From NCBI GenBank assembly GCA_023846275.1, contig JAIUJO010000234.1:1-64000 (forward strand): a stretch of 64,000 bases of DNA, read 5' to 3'. Of the stretch, positions 15,821 through 31,810 are shown one piece after another. The stretch comes from Vanilla planifolia. Taxonomy: Eukaryota > Streptophyta > Magnoliopsida > Asparagales > Orchidaceae. Made by a program: the position numbers and the translations under genes. The notes below the pieces were generated by a model. That model was not told the DNA's origin and searched no databases. It saw only the letters and a list, made by a program, of their open reading frames with translations. How positions within the stretch are numbered: position 1 is the stretch's first letter; each line of letters begins with the position of its first letter.

Positions 15821-18800
15821 CACACATAGACACATAGATGCACATGTACATACCCACACATAGTCACAAAAACCCCCCACCCACACACACATGCTTTTAC
15901 ATGCACACACATGTAGACAAGTAACAAACATGCACACAAGCACACTCGAACACATGCACACATAAACACACACATTCACATAAACAACCCCCCCCACACA
16001 CATGCTTAGGTAGATACACAAACACACATAGACATGTATATAGTCACACGTACATGCACACATGCACACTTGCCTAGAAGCACACACCCAATGCAAACAT
16101 GCACAAGAACACTCATGCACCAACAAACACACATACACAAATAGACATATAGGCACACACACCTATGCACACACATGCACATATTCACACACAAACAAAC
16201 ATAAGCATGCATACATGCACAAAACACAAGCACATTAATGCACACAAAAGCACACACACATATGCATATGCATAGACACACACATGCATGCACCCACAAT
16301 CTCACAAGTGACCACATAAGCATGCATATGCACACACAAATGCACACACACACACACAAAAACTCACCCATTGTTATGTATAGACATGCCCATGTGCATC
16401 TAGACATGAGCATATGCATAAACATACACACATGCACATACATATGTGCACAAACACATGCACACACTTTAGCACACTGATGCAAACACACACACACATA
16501 CACCCATTAGCATGCACTCACAAAAGCACATACCCATGCTCACATGCATGTGCACATACACATGCAAACATATGCATACACACATGCACACCTACATGCA
16601 CACATGCACTCATGCGCACATGCACACACAAAAACATATATACACACCTGCACACATGTACAAACTAACATGAACTTGCACATGCACACACACAATTAAA
16701 CATACACACTAGCACATGCATGCAGAAGCACATGTTCACACATATGCATAGGCATAAACATCCATGCACAAACATAGATGCACACGCACACGCACACATA
16801 AACACCTACAAACACATGCACACTCATTAGGCTTGCATATTCAAATCTACAGATATGCACATAGAACACACATGTACCCATACACACATGCATGCACACA
16901 CTTGTTCATATATGAACAAAAACACATGCACATACACCCATGCACTTACACACACACACCCATATGTACAAGCACAAACACATGCATACATAGGAACATA
17001 GAGATGCATGTGCACACACACATACATGTACATGGACAAGTACACATAGAAACAAATGCACATACACACACATGCATGTAAGCATGAAAACACACAGACA
17101 CACATGCATATGCACATGCAAACATAAACATATGCACACATGTGTAGAAATATACACATATGCAAGAAAACACTTAGATGCACACACACTCGCACACACA
17201 AAAATACACATAAAAGTCTATAAGCATAGACATAGAAACATGCATGTATACACATATGCACACACACAACCACACACATGCACCTATACACACACATGCA
17301 CATTCATATGCACACACACACATGTGCACAGACATGCACACATATACATACATGTATATGATTGCATGTAAACAAATGTAGATAGTTGCACACACACAAA
17401 TGCATGCAAACACATAGACACATGTATGTAGAGTACCACACACTAACATAAACTCACATGAACTCACACACACACTTGCACGTGCACACATGCGTGAACA
17501 AACTCACACTCATACCCATCCACACTCATGTACTCACACCCACACATATGCTTGCACACAAACACATACATAAAAGTAGACAAATGCAAGTGAACATAAA
17601 CACATCCCCCACATGCACACACATGCATGCACATATAGTCACACAACCACCACACACATGAACACAAACTCACACACATACATGCATAAACACACACACA
17701 TGCATTCACACACACCTTTATACATACACACATGTACAAGCACACAAATAGATGCAAAAACACAAACCCACACATTCGCAAGAGCACACACAAGCACACA
17801 AAATCACATATGCACACACAACCTACATACATACAAATTTGCACATGTACACATATACAAAAGCACACGCATACACACACACACTCCAACTTTCACATGG
17901 ACTAGCACACAGACATGTGTGCATACACGCACACATACTTGCACACACACTTGCACTCACATACACACTTATGTACACAACCACACACACACACACACGT
18001 GACACACCTGTAGACATGTATGCTTAATCACACACATGCGCACACACACACACTTGCACTCACACGTACTCACTCGCACACACATAAGCATGCACGTGCA
18101 TAGGCGCACACACATATGCAGGCACACACACAAATTTAAACACCCCACCCTGCATACATGCATAGAAACTCACATGCACATGAGAACACATAACCTACAC
18201 ATGTGCAAACATGCACACATTCACATGCACTCACAAATGCACATGCATGCATACACAAACATAAAAATGTATGCAAAAGCATGTGCAAAATAACACACAT
18301 ATAGGAACACACACGCACAAGCACACACATGCGAATATAGACACAAACATACATGAACACAAGCACACACACACACACGTCGAAAAAAGCATACACATGC
18401 ACCAACACCTACACACATGCACACACTTGATACAAAAAAATACACACACACACACTTACTCACTAACACACATGCCCTTACATTAGCGCAAAAACACACA
18501 GCCATATGCACATGCACAAACATGAACATACGCACACATGAATACACATGCACAAACACACGTAGGCAAACAAGCACTAGAGAACACAAATGCATACACT
18601 TTTGTAAGAATACATATACACAAACATGCACCCAAGAAATACATCAACACAAACACATACACAAAAAAATGCACACAAACTCACACTAACATGCATACAC
18701 ACTTGCATAAGCATGCTCCTGCAAACATAGAGGCACACACATGAACACACAAGCATAAGAGCACACATGCAAATGCATGTACAAACACAAATATATGCAT

Positions 18801-21497
18801 GCATGATACACATGCACAAGCATGTACACATGCACAAACATGCACATACACACACACACATACTCAGAAGTACACATGTGCATGCATGTATCGATATGTA
18901 CATGAACACACACACACATACGTACTCACACTTGAAAATGCACACACACACATGCATGTTGAGAAATGTACTCATGCACAAACATTCAAACATATACAAG
19001 CACATTCACAAAAACAAACAGAACAACAAACACACACACACACACATTGATGTGGACACATACACACATGCATATCTAGTTATACACTCATGCATACACA
19101 CAAACATACTTACACATGCAAACAAACACATGAAATCTCATGCACACACACGAAAACACGCACACGTACACACACATGCACACACACCCACATGCACACA
19201 TGCATCCAAACACAAGCATGCATGCACAATATATAGAAACACACATGAACACACACACACACACACTTAGATGCAAATTCTTAAGAACATTTCAATGCAT
19301 ACACACAGACACACTCTCATGGTTGTGCACACACACCATAAGGATATGCACACATACACACACAAACACGAACACACAAATACAAATGCATACCCAAACA
19401 CGGATTCACATAAATGCACACACATAGGTGCACACTAACATATATAAACAATCATACACACACAGATACATGTTGGCATGCATGCACACACCCATATGCT
19501 AGTAGACAAACATGCTGACACATAGATAGCTAGAAATACACACTCACACATAACCATGTACACACATGACACAAACCATTACATAAACAAACACACACAC
19601 ACACACACATGTATAGTATGCAAGCTCACTCACACAAGCACACACGAACACACAAACACACACTCATATATGCAAACACACACATGTACACACACACATA
19701 TGCACTCACATACGTATGCACATGCACACCAACTTAGATGCATGCACACACATCATCACAAAGCACATACATCCACACACACAAATGCACGATAACACAC
19801 AAGTACACACATAAAAATGCACAAATAAACAAACACATGTACAAGCACATATACAGACACATGCACACACAATCACATGTATACACAAATACACACACAC
19901 ACAAACACACACAATTGAAGGCACACATACATGCATACACAAATACATGTGCATGCACTCACACATACACACACACACAAACAAACTCGTACATGCACAC
20001 ACACATGTACATACACATGTGTGCACACACATACAAACACACATGCTTTGACACAGGTGTACACACTTGCACAAACACACAAACTTAATCACTTATTCGT
20101 GCACTCACACCAATAAAAACATTCGCATACACACAAACACATGCAAGCACAAGCCCACAGAGAAATGCACAAACATATGCATATGCACAAATACACACAC
20201 ATATCATACATGTCCATGCACACAAACACACATGAACATACAGACGCCCATACACACACCCACACACACACAACCACAAACATGCATAAAGACATGCACA
20301 CATGCACACATGCACACATGTGCACAAGCATAAACACACACACACACACACATGCAGATGCACCCAAACATATGGAAACACACACATGCTTGTAAAGACA
20401 CAAGCACCTACATATGTGCACACACACATGCACCCTCACTCGCATACATGCACAAGCATACAAACACAATAACACACTCACACATGCATAAAAACCTTGT
20501 GCATGCACAAACACATGCATACATGAACGCACACACACACACACACCCATTCGCAAAGTCGAACACACCCTCAAAATTGAATTAACACACATATGCACCA
20601 CACAAATGCGTACATGCTTGCTCACACACATACACACATATAGATACAAACATGCACATATACCTGCATGTACACACATACACACACACATGCAGAAGCA
20701 TAGGAACACATTCAATACAGACAAACGCACACAAGCACGTAGACACACACATGTACACACATAGATGCACGCATGCACCAACACAAGCACAAATACATGC
20801 ACACTCAGAAGCACACATAATAATACTAAAATTCACAAAAAGGCACATGCATAGACATATACACACATGTGCACACATAATAATGCACACCTACATAGAT
20901 ATGCACACATGCATAGATATACACATGCATAAACACACGGCATACACCCAAACCCCCACCCATAAGCATGCCCACACTTGCATTCATACTTGTGCATGTG
21001 CACACAAACATAGGAGCACATGCACAGGCACCCAAGCATAAAGTTGCAAACACGTGTGTGTACACACATAAATGTGCTTACACAAACACACCAATGTAAA
21101 CAAATGCATACACACATGCATGTGTCCTCATATGTGTAGGCAAACACCCACCGACCCACACACATATGCATGCCCACATTCACAAACATGATTTCCTACT
21201 CACACACAAACACGTATACACACAAAAACATGCATGCCCACACATGCATATAGACATGCATGCACACACAAGCACATACATATAAATAAACAATGTGCTT
21301 GTACTTGCTCACAGACACATGAAAACAAACACGTGCATGTAAACTAACACCCACACATGACCACACACACATGCATGTACACATACATGTACACAAGTGT
21401 AGGCACACATGCATACATGCACAAATATACACACAAACACAACCACACACTCACACTCCCTTTCACACACTCACATAAACATGCACACATGCACACA

Positions 21498-21595
21498 CAT
21501 GTACACATATACAAAAACACACACACATGTACACATATGCAAAAATAGACACACATGTACACATATGCAAAAACAGACACACATGTAAAAACATA
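21498..21595 (+). repeat. 28-bp tandem repeat, about 3.5 copies
   Basis: CATGTACACATATRCAAAAA recurs at 21498, 21526 and 21554, with a partial copy at 21582. The regular 28-base step is clear. Confidence 0.88.
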
Positions 21596-24313
21596 CCTAC
21601 ACATACACACACATGCATGGATGCATACATGCACAATTACACACACACACACAAACATTATCGTACACAAACACACACACACACATTAATGCATTCACAC
21701 ATGCACACCTACACACATAGAGACATGCACATTTACACAAGCACATGTAAACACACATGCATATGCACACACACATCGACAAGCACACATGCCCCACACA
21801 TTCACACATGCTCGCAGACACACCCGCCTATGCACCCACATAGTCATGCAAATTGGCGCACACACACATACGCAAACGTGCTCACACACACACATACATG
21901 TACACACACAAGCACATGTGCACAAGTATATGAACACATACACATATGCACATGCACACATACAAGCTTGGCCAAACACATGCATGCACATACACACACA
22001 CAAGCACATGTAGATAGACTTGCACAGGTGCTCACATGCATGAACATAATCACACACACACACACATACACACATGCATGGATGTGTGCACATGCACACA
22101 CACACACACGACACACGCACACATGCACTAGAACCGACATACACACGTGCATAGACTCACATAAGCATGCAAAAACTTAGTCACATGAGCACATACACCC
22201 ACACACATGAACACACAAATGCACCTATACACTCATTTACACAAACATGTGCGAACCACAGACACACAAGCACACGCACACATTTACACACACATATATG
22301 TGTATAGACAAACACATTTATACACTCGCATGCACAAATGACATGCAATTAAACACACATAAACCCATATGCACATATGCACACACAAGCAGACGCAAAC
22401 CCACACACAGACACACATGCATGCACACATAGAAACACACACACAAGTGCACATACACACATGCACATAGACACACACAAGCACATACATATAGATACAA
22501 ACACACCCACAAGCATCCACACACACATATGTACACTAACATATAGGCACATGCACACAGACACACGCACACCCATACATACCCAAATGCACACATGCTC
22601 ACACAAGCTTGCATGTACAAATAAATATGTTGTCACATGCACACACGAACACATATGTGCACACACACATGCACGTTTACACTCAAATGTGTATGCACTT
22701 ACATACACACATGCAGAAACAAATACACAACTCCACACTCATACATGCAACCACGCATATGAACTCATGCACTCAAGCAGACATGTATTTACCCACACAC
22801 ATAAGTGCACACAAACACATGCACATGCACACACACACACACATATACACATGCCTGCCCACCCACCCACACACACACACTCCCACACCTACATACACAC
22901 ATCCACACACACACATGCAAGCAAGCAAACATACATGCATGCACATGCATATACATGTACACACATAAAAAAACATGCACACAAAAATGAACAAGTACAT
23001 GGACATGCTTGCACATGATATAACACACTTTTACACACAAACTCAGATGCATGCTCACACACATAAACACAAAGATGCATGGACATGCATACAAACATTG
23101 ATAGCTGCACACACACACATGCTTATTTAGACACATGCATGCACTCATGCACGGGCACATGCATACATGCACATGCGCACACACATGCACATGGAAACAC
23201 GCATACATGCACGCATGCATGTACACACTCACACACTTGCAGACACAAATTCATACACATACACACACAAATTCGTACACATGCACACACCTACCCTGAC
23301 AAACTTACATTCGTGCATGCACACCTACACACACACATGCATGCACACACATACACATAAACACAATTATGCATACACATGCACATCTATATTCAAGCAC
23401 AAGAGCTCAAAGAAACACACTCATGCAAATGTAGGGGCACACACACATGTGCACACATACACACACACACACATGTACATGCGCAAACAAACATAGACAC
23501 AAATGCACATGCAAGCATATATGCACTAGCACAAGCACATGCACAAAGACATACAAATGCACAAGCATGCACACATGTATGCATATGCATATGCACCCAC
23601 ACACATGCATTGACACAGAGACAAGCACTCACACACGCACACATATGCACATGCATACACAAACACACACACATGCATATACAAACACAAACACATGCAC
23701 ATGAACACATGCACATGAACACACACACATACATGCACACACAAGCACAAACACTTGAACAAATATGCATAACCACATGTGCCTATGTTCACACATATGT
23801 GTGCATACACATACCCATGTGCATGCACATGCAAGTAGGCACACATGCAAACACACAAGCAGGCACACACCTACCATGCGCTCAACCACGCACAAATGTG
23901 TGCATGTGTACATGCACACACACAACTAAGAATGTATGCACTCATACACACATGCATGCACACAAACAGACATATAAACCCACAGAAATGTGCACACACA
24001 TGCACACATAGACTCATAACCTCATAAGACACATGTACACCTATATGCACACATGTACACATGCATACACACATGCATGCAAAGGCACACACACACATGC
24101 ACATGAGCACATGCACACACCCAACAACAACACATACACATAATCAAGTACACATGCACACACATATACACACATTAACACACATAAAGGCACATAGGTA
24201 GATGCATGCACACACACAAACACATATGCAAACACACACACACATAAACTCAATGCAGTTTTGCAAACACAAACAAACATTCAAACATGAACACATGAAC
24301 ATATACACATACG

Positions 24314-24402
24314 CACAGCCCATGCATACAAACATACACATACTTACACATACACATTGACTTACACAAATGCACAAACACTCACATGCACAGCCCATGC
24401 AT
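24314..24402 (+). repeat. 75-bp tandem duplication in the array
   Basis: CACAGCCCATGCAT occurs at 24314 and 24389, with related sequence around it. Confidence 0.6.
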
Positions 24403-25392
24403 GAAGACACATAAGCATGCACATACAAACATACACACACAACCACACATGTACATGTATACACACACACAATTTCATATATAGGCACATATACATATGC
24501 ATGCACACATAAACACAAACAGACAAGCACGCACACATATGCAGACAACTCACAGATGCATGTAAACACACATTCAAACATGCACAAAAACACACATGCA
24601 CATAAATCCGAGCACACATGCTTACACACGAAATCATGCATGCACAAGTGTATGCACACATGCAAACTCGTATTAACATACACAAACGAACACATATACA
24701 CAAGCACAGACAAGCACATGCACACACACTCAAATACACATGCACACACCCATACATTCACACACTTGCATACACACACATAGACACATACACACAAAAG
24801 CACGACATGCACACACATATGCATCACAAACACATACAAATACTCGCACACACACACATGTACACACACATATGCACATGCACATGCAGACACACTGACA
24901 CACACACACATGCATCAAGACATTTACAAACATACAAAGACCCAAAAACAAATAGACACGAGGATGTGCACACACGCATCGACCCATAAACACACTCACA
25001 TGTTGTGCATGCACACGCACTTGCACACACCCACACATGTATGCACACAAATACATATACACATCCCATGCACATGAACACATAGACACTTGCATATTCC
25101 AAAACACACAAATGTATGCACATGCATAGTCACACATGTGCAAACACATGCACATGCACACACACACACGTGCATACATGAGCACATCCACACACAAATG
25201 CCTACATGCACATGCACAAATAGACACATACACAGATACACACAAACATAGACATATTAATTCACAGACATGTACACACACACACATACAAATGGACATG
25301 TGCATAGCTATACAAACACACCCACACAAAGATGCAACAACACACATGCACCCATAAACACTAACATGCATTCATGCACACACAAACACAAA

Positions 25393-25465
25393 AATGTGCT
25401 CGCTCACACACATGCACACACAAACAAAAAAATGCGCTCACTCACACACATGCACACACACATCC
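25393..25465 (+). repeat. 38-bp tandem duplication in the array
   Basis: AATGYGCTCRCTCACACACA followed by TGCACACACAAACA-type sequence starts at 25393 and 25431. Confidence 0.8.
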
Positions 25466-26179
25466 ACCCACACACATGAGCTCAAACACAAAATGTATGC
25501 ACATCAAAGCACATACACTCACAAGCATGCACACTCATAGGCTTACACACGTGTGCGTACACCCACACACACACATGAACACATACAAGCATACGTGCAC
25601 ACACATATGCAGATACACACAACACATATTCACATGCACACAAAAATTTCTGCACATGCACAATCACACATAGAAAGATACACAGACATCCACACAGTCC
25701 CTCACAAGTGCATGCATGCACATGCACACACAAGAAAACATGTATACATAAATGTACTCACCCATGCAAGTACCCACATCTGTACACACACAAGTTCAAA
25801 CATGCCTATGCACACACACATACACATGCACATGAATACATACCCACAACCACACTTGCACACATACATAAACATGCACAAATAGATACATACATGCATA
25901 TAGTGCATGCATACATATACACATACACAAATGCACATAGACACATTTCCAAAGACACACATTTTCATACATGTGCATGCACACCCAAACACTAACACAT
26001 GCACATGCATGTGAATACATGCATAAATACAAACACATGCACCCACACACACACGGGTGCTCGCAAACATGTACAAAAAGGTGGATAAACACAAACACAT
26101 GCACCTGCACACATTCACACATGTGCACAAGTACATGTACACGCACATGTACAAACATGTACACACACATGCATAAACA

Positions 26180-26320
26180 TATACACAAAGACACAATCAA
26201 ACATGCATGCACAAATGTTCACAAGTGAACCTACACATGCACCACACATGTGTGCGCATGCACATGTGACACACACATGCTAGCACCAACAAACCCCCCA
26301 ACAAACACACACACATGCAT
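26180..26320 (+). repeat. Diverged duplication pair 2, copy B
   Basis: Partner of 8395-8560, same orientation. Confidence 0.65.
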
Positions 26321-26378
26321 GCACGTGTAGACACACACACACACACATGCATGCACGTGTAGACACACACACACGCAT
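26314..26378 (+). repeat. 32-bp tandem duplication in the array
   Basis: CATGCATGCACGTGTAGACA occurs at 26314 and 26346 with CA runs between, immediately beside the second copy of duplication pair 2. Confidence 0.88.
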
Positions 26379-28694
26379 GCATGTACACACACACATGAAC
26401 ATGCACAAATAATTTTAACTTTGCATAAACACACACACATGCACCCAAACAGACTCACACATAAGTACTCACACACGTATTCACATATACAAGAACAATA
26501 TGCACATGGATATAGATACTTGGACACATGCAAATGAACAAAAACAAACATAAATGCATATACACACACATGCACCTACACACACAAACACACAAATGTA
26601 TGCATAACACACCCACACACACATCCCTACATGAATGTACACACTTGCATTCTTATATACATATACTAAACATTGGTCATACACACACATGCCCATGCAC
26701 ACACACAGACACATGCACACGTTTGCATGCACACAACTACACACACACAAACACACATAGACACATGCATACACATGCAAACATGCACACATGTACACAT
26801 TCCCAAAACCTAGCACATATGTACACAAACACTTGCACACATGTACATGCATATGCACAAATACGCACACATTAATAGATGTATCTTAACTCGTACACAC
26901 ACAAGCATAAGCATAAGCATGCACATGCCTAAGTACACACATGTGAACAAGAAGGTATGCACACATGAAACAAACATGCACATAAATGCACACGTATAGA
27001 TACACACACATACAACACACAAATGCATGTAAACACATGCACAAGCACACTCATGCATACACAGTCACATGCACACAAACATACACATACACAAGCATGT
27101 AGAAATGACACATGCACATGCACACACACACATGCAAACACATACAAAAGCACATACATACACACACATATGCACATGCACACACACACAAACACACATT
27201 CACACTCATTCATAGGCACGTGTACCCACAGGCATGCTCATGCAAAAATGTACATATGCACAAAATGATACTCATGTGCACACGCACACACACATGCACC
27301 CTAACACACTAATGCACACACAAACACTAAAACATAGGTGCGCATGCACTAAAACATGCATAGACACACACACACACACTTGCATGCACACACACAGACA
27401 CATAAATACACTCATACAAACACGAGCATACACAACAAAACCATGTGCACATAGACATGCACACACAGACAACCACACACCACACGTATGCACCCACACA
27501 CACACAGACACACATGTCATGCAAGCACATATATGCATGCACACACACACATGCATATACACTCAGACTCACACAGATAGACGTGCACATGCATATGAAC
27601 ACACATATATGTATGCATACAAAAGAATACACACACACATCTATGTAGACACACAAAGAGACACAAGCATAAACACACATGCACATGCACAAGCACATAT
27701 ACACAAGTAGACATGTCAACATAGAGAAATATGCATGCATGCATGTTGACACACACACACATTCGCATATGGACGAAGAAATGCACACAAACACATACAA
27801 GTAGAAAAGCACATATGTGTAAACACACATACACTAACACAAACAAACATAGACACGCACACAGGCAGGCATGCAAATACACACCCACATGTACACACAC
27901 AAGCACACTCACACACATATATTCATAGACATGCACACACATGACCAGGTGCACACATATGCACTCACACATAAAAAAAAAAAATGCACATATGCTCACA
28001 AACTCACATAGACACACACACATGAATGCAAGCAAGAACATGCACACACACATGACTATAAAACTAGACACATAATATATGTGCATACACAAATGCACAA
28101 ACATGCACATCAATGCATATAAACACATGTGCATGCACACACTCGCACAAACACATGTATAGAAAAAGGAACGTAAGAATACACACGTACACACACATGT
28201 ATATGCAAACACAACCATGCACATGCACATATACACACACATAGGTACACCAATATACATACACACACAAGCACGCACGCACGCTTGCACATTCCCATAC
28301 ACATGAACATATACACATGCACACCCAAAACACACATAGATGCACCCATATACATGCACGCGCACATGCATGAGCACTCTCATGCATGAACATGCTCACA
28401 CAAGTGCACAAATATACACATGAACAAATACACACACAAACACACACATACGCACAAACATGCACATGCATACACACACAGTAAGTTACACTGACATACA
28501 CACACATAAACACATGTGGCAAATGTACACACCAATGCACACAAATCCACACACAAACACATAGATATATAAATGCACACTCACACACATACACTTGCAC
28601 AAACACACAAAGACATAGACACATGCACATACATATGCACACTCATGCAAACACATATGCACACAAAGTCGTATGCACAACCACACACACAATC

Positions 28695-28699
28695 ATAAA
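28695..28699. repeat. Target-site duplication ATAAA (left)
   Basis: The five bases immediately before the TG terminus are ATAAA and are repeated immediately after the CA terminus at 37307-37311. A 5-bp duplication is the usual size for Ty3/gypsy integration. It shows that the two LTRs entered together in one event. Confidence 0.92.
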
Positions 28700-29671
28700 T
28701 GTTACACCCCATTTTTCCTAGGCTGATTTTTGGCATACATTTTTTTTTTTTTTTTATATAGACAGCTCAGATCGTCCCATACCAACCTGAGTAGCCTACG
28801 AAAACATAGGATATAACACATCATTACACACCTACTTTCCTTAACAATGTGGATCCCATCTCCCGGGTACACCGTCAAATCAGGTTCATGACTCCTGAAT
28901 TAACAGATGGACTCGCGCAATGTTACTCCTACTAGACCCAACACTCCTAACCCATACGGTAGGAGAACCGATCTAATAGAAGTCTGAACCCCCACGGTTA
29001 AGTTCCATAGTCATGTAATGACCTCACCATCAAACAAAAAGATATATAATATCCTCAGATAAAATATGGCACTCCACACACCATACTCCAAGACAATAAG
29101 CTAAGACAGTAAATGGAAACTACATTACAAGAATAAGATCCAAGTCCAACAAGTGCAATATTATCCAACCAGAACATAAGTCAGAATTACCCTCACATAT
29201 TACATGACATATGAGAATAACAATCTCATTAAATACATCCAACAGCAACAATCAACTAACTAGAATATCTCAGACAATCACAAATCAGATATCCTCCACA
29301 AGCCTGCTGACCACGATCCCACCTAATCTGGTAGCGTCAAGTCTTCCGAGCCACTGAAAATATATAATACAGGAATGAGCTACGCCCAGTAGGAAAGACA
29401 GCTAGTAAAACTCACATGCAAGAGAAGGATAATAACAAAAATATAGGAATACAGCATACTAATGTATGGTGGATAAGCACTCTCAGTCCCAGACTCCGAC
29501 CAACCACAGTCACCCCTAGTCACACCAGAGTAGCTCTCCTCTGGGCTTCCAGGTAGCGTGCCAGTGGGAACGCCCATCTCGAAACACGCATGGCGCCTAA
29601 GCACCCGACACCGCAGCGTCTCTCGTCAATCAATCTCCTGGAGACTATAGACAGATCCAGTCACAAAATCT

Positions 29672-29781
29672 CTAGCCAACGTGAGACACCCCTGCCACCC
29701 TAAGGCGCGCAGGCCTACACACTTGGCTAGCCACTGTGAGACACCCCTGCCACCCTCGGGCGTGCAGGCCTACACACATGG
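29672..29781 (-). repeat. 55-bp tandem duplication inside 3' LTR
   Basis: Two direct copies (from 29672 and 29727) share CTAGCCA then GTGAGACACCCCTGCCACCC and GCAGGCCTACACAC. The same pair is present in the other LTR, so the duplication predates this insertion. Confidence 0.88.
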
Positions 29782-30320
29782 ACCAGGAGAGATCGACTCA
29801 GCCACCGTCCCAAGGAGTCCTCTACCAACAACTTCCATAGAAGCTCACGCCCCTACTGTCATTGTCAATCTCTAACTCCAAGATTCGGCAACATGTGTCT
29901 AGGTACAACAAGGCGCATACCAGTCCACATGTATACTGTGGAAGCTAAGTCTGAACCGCACAGTTACCTACCACAACTACCCTAAAACATCATATAGGGT
30001 CTATAGTAGTCCGGTCCAGCATGCCAATCCATAAAATATGCCAACACTGAGTAAACTGACTCAATCCATGTCAATGCCATCCAAGTAACATAAACTGTAT
30101 CGAAATTCTGACTATTCTGGTAACACTTACCCAAGTGTCCCACTTCCTTCCAACTGATCCAGCTGTACTGAATTTATGGATAATTTCCAACAGTAACTTT
30201 CAACTTGTCTATTTGATTTCCATAAATCACCTTTTTCTCGTTTCAGGAAATTTTAAATTTCAAATTCCACATATATCTTTTTTTCCGAAAATTTGAAATA
30301 AATTTCCGAAAATTTAAATT

Positions 30321-30420
30321 CCACATATTTTCCGAAAATTCGGATTAAAAATTTTTCCACATATTTTTCGAAAATTCGGATTAAAAAAAATTCCACATAT
30401 TTTCCGAAAATTCGGATTAA
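30321..30420 (-). repeat. 36-bp tandem repeat x 3 inside 3' LTR
   Basis: Copies start at 30321, 30357 and 30393, each with CCACATATTTTCCGAAAATT followed by CGGATTAA (the middle copy has one change). This explains a repeated NPNFRKICG peptide in a minus-strand frame, which is not a gene. Confidence 0.88.
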
Positions 30421-31796
30421 TTTCCGAATTAAGTTTTTCCTCTGCCGTTCGTCCGCGCCCGCGTTCCGCTGAACCGGGTTTCGCTGCCGGTTCGGAAAAA
30501 ACCGCGCTGAACCGCGAACCCACCGGCCGAACCTTTAAATCAAATTTTCCAGCCGACGTTTAGTATTTAAATATTATTAATTATTAATTAATTACAATTA
30601 TTTAATTAACTAAGCTGAAATTAATCTAATCCATCTCCTTCCTCCGCCCGGCGCCTGCGAAACCCTAGCCGACGATTCCTCCGGGAAATTCCGTTTTCCC
30701 CGTCGATTTCCGGCGACCGAGATCAAGGCGAAGCAAAATCCGATGTTCATACTATCCTAATTTGTCAATAATGCCACTAATTTCTAAGATTCAATCAAAT
30801 TTCCCGCCGAAGTTTTCATCCGATCCTCATTTAACAATTTATGAAATTAAACGAACAATCTATGAAATTAAACAATTTTCAGCATTTGATACAATCTTAA
30901 CATGATTAAAGTCCATAATAGAATCATCAATTGCTCGGTAAAATTTCCAATTTGACGGGTATAATTTTTTCCGAAAACCCTAAAATGCTAAAATCAATAA
31001 TTTGCAATAATAATTTTCAAAAACCACAATTCGCATGCTCCGGTAGCTAATTGCAAAATAATCCATATTTTTAAATTGCTAATTAACTAATTTAAGCCGA
31101 AATTTCCTACCTTTTTCTTCTCCGGCGACGGTGGCGACGGTGAAGCTCGCACGCGACCAACCGCTGCTCCTCGCCGAACGAAACCGGTACCAATCGATTC
31201 TCCTCGATCACGCGAACCTCCAGGTACAAAAAGCCCCTTGAAAGGCTGCCGGAAAATATCGCCGTCCGCCGCGAAAACCTCGTCTCCGGCCGCCGTTCGA
31301 AACCCTAAGGGCCGAAACGGTTCGGGTTAAATACCCCGCTTAAACCGGTAATAACCCGTTAAGAACCCATTAAGCGCCGGTTGACCTTCTAAAACGCCGC
31401 TTAACACCCGATCAGCCGGTTAATCTCCACCGCTGATCTCGTCCGTCCGATCCGCTTATCCGCGGCTTATCCGAACGCACGCGCAAACGCACCTCGGCGA
31501 ACCGCCCCCCGCCTTCGCTGAACCGCTCCGGTCCGGTTCACGCGTGGTAAAAACCAAATTCCGGTTTAAAAATCTAATTAACCGATTTAAATAGATTTTC
31601 GAATTTCCAAAAATCCAATTAAACAGGGAAAATTACTTAAAAATTTCCTCGGTGCTCCGAAAAATCCCCATAAATTTTCAGAAATTTTAATAGCCTCCAA
31701 TTGAGCTCTTGGCTCATCCTACTATCGATTTGAAATCATCCAAGCCATAATTTAATTATTGAAGATTAAACCTATAATATTTTACCGGGTATAACA

Positions 31797-31810
31797 ATCT
31801 CCCCACCTTA
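31797..31810 (-). other. Polypurine tract
   Basis: The minus strand reads TAAGGTGGGGAGAT immediately before the 3' LTR. It is purine-rich and correctly placed to prime plus-strand DNA synthesis. Confidence 0.85.

Larger units (their letters stand above)
1..28699 (+). repeat. Degenerate CA-rich giant array, block 1
   Basis: Almost every line is made of CA, CACATGCA, TACACA and ATGCATGC words on the + strand. G is rare and occurs mainly in TG or GC steps inside CATGC. The pattern is mostly alternating pyrimidine-purine, as expected from a CA dinucleotide array decayed largely by transitions. No position has a clean long (CA)n run; the longest uninterrupted runs are about 20 bases. Embedded are short tandem repeats and a few non-CA islands (9407-9436, 13955-13975, 14738-14770, 20550-20585), listed separately where structured. 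Open frames here translate to His/Thr-rich (+) or Cys/Val-rich (-) peptides with no domain and no codon-use signal, so none is called as a gene. The left end lies outside the window. The right end is cut by a retrotransposon insertion. Confidence 0.93.
28700..31796 (-). repeat. 3' LTR of the Ty3/gypsy element
   Basis: 3097 bp, near-identical partner of the right-hand LTR. It lies next to the polypurine tract, which identifies it as the 3' copy for a minus-strand element. The plus-strand left edge has a 16-base poly-T tract shortly after the TG terminus, as does the partner (15 bases). Confidence 0.93.

Noticed and set aside
29380-29604. 74-codon minus-strand frame starting MLRRHACFEMG, with an almost identical copy at 34826-35050
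   Set aside because: Both lie at the same place in the two LTRs. Their conservation is explained by recent LTR identity, and there is no recognisable domain.
30314-30523. Repeated peptide NPNFRKICG in a minus-strand frame
   Set aside because: It is the translation of the 36-bp tandem repeat in the LTR.
31100-31330. Telomere-like AAACCCTAA words
   Set aside because: Only isolated single copies occur within the LTR, with no tandem (CCCTAAA)n run.
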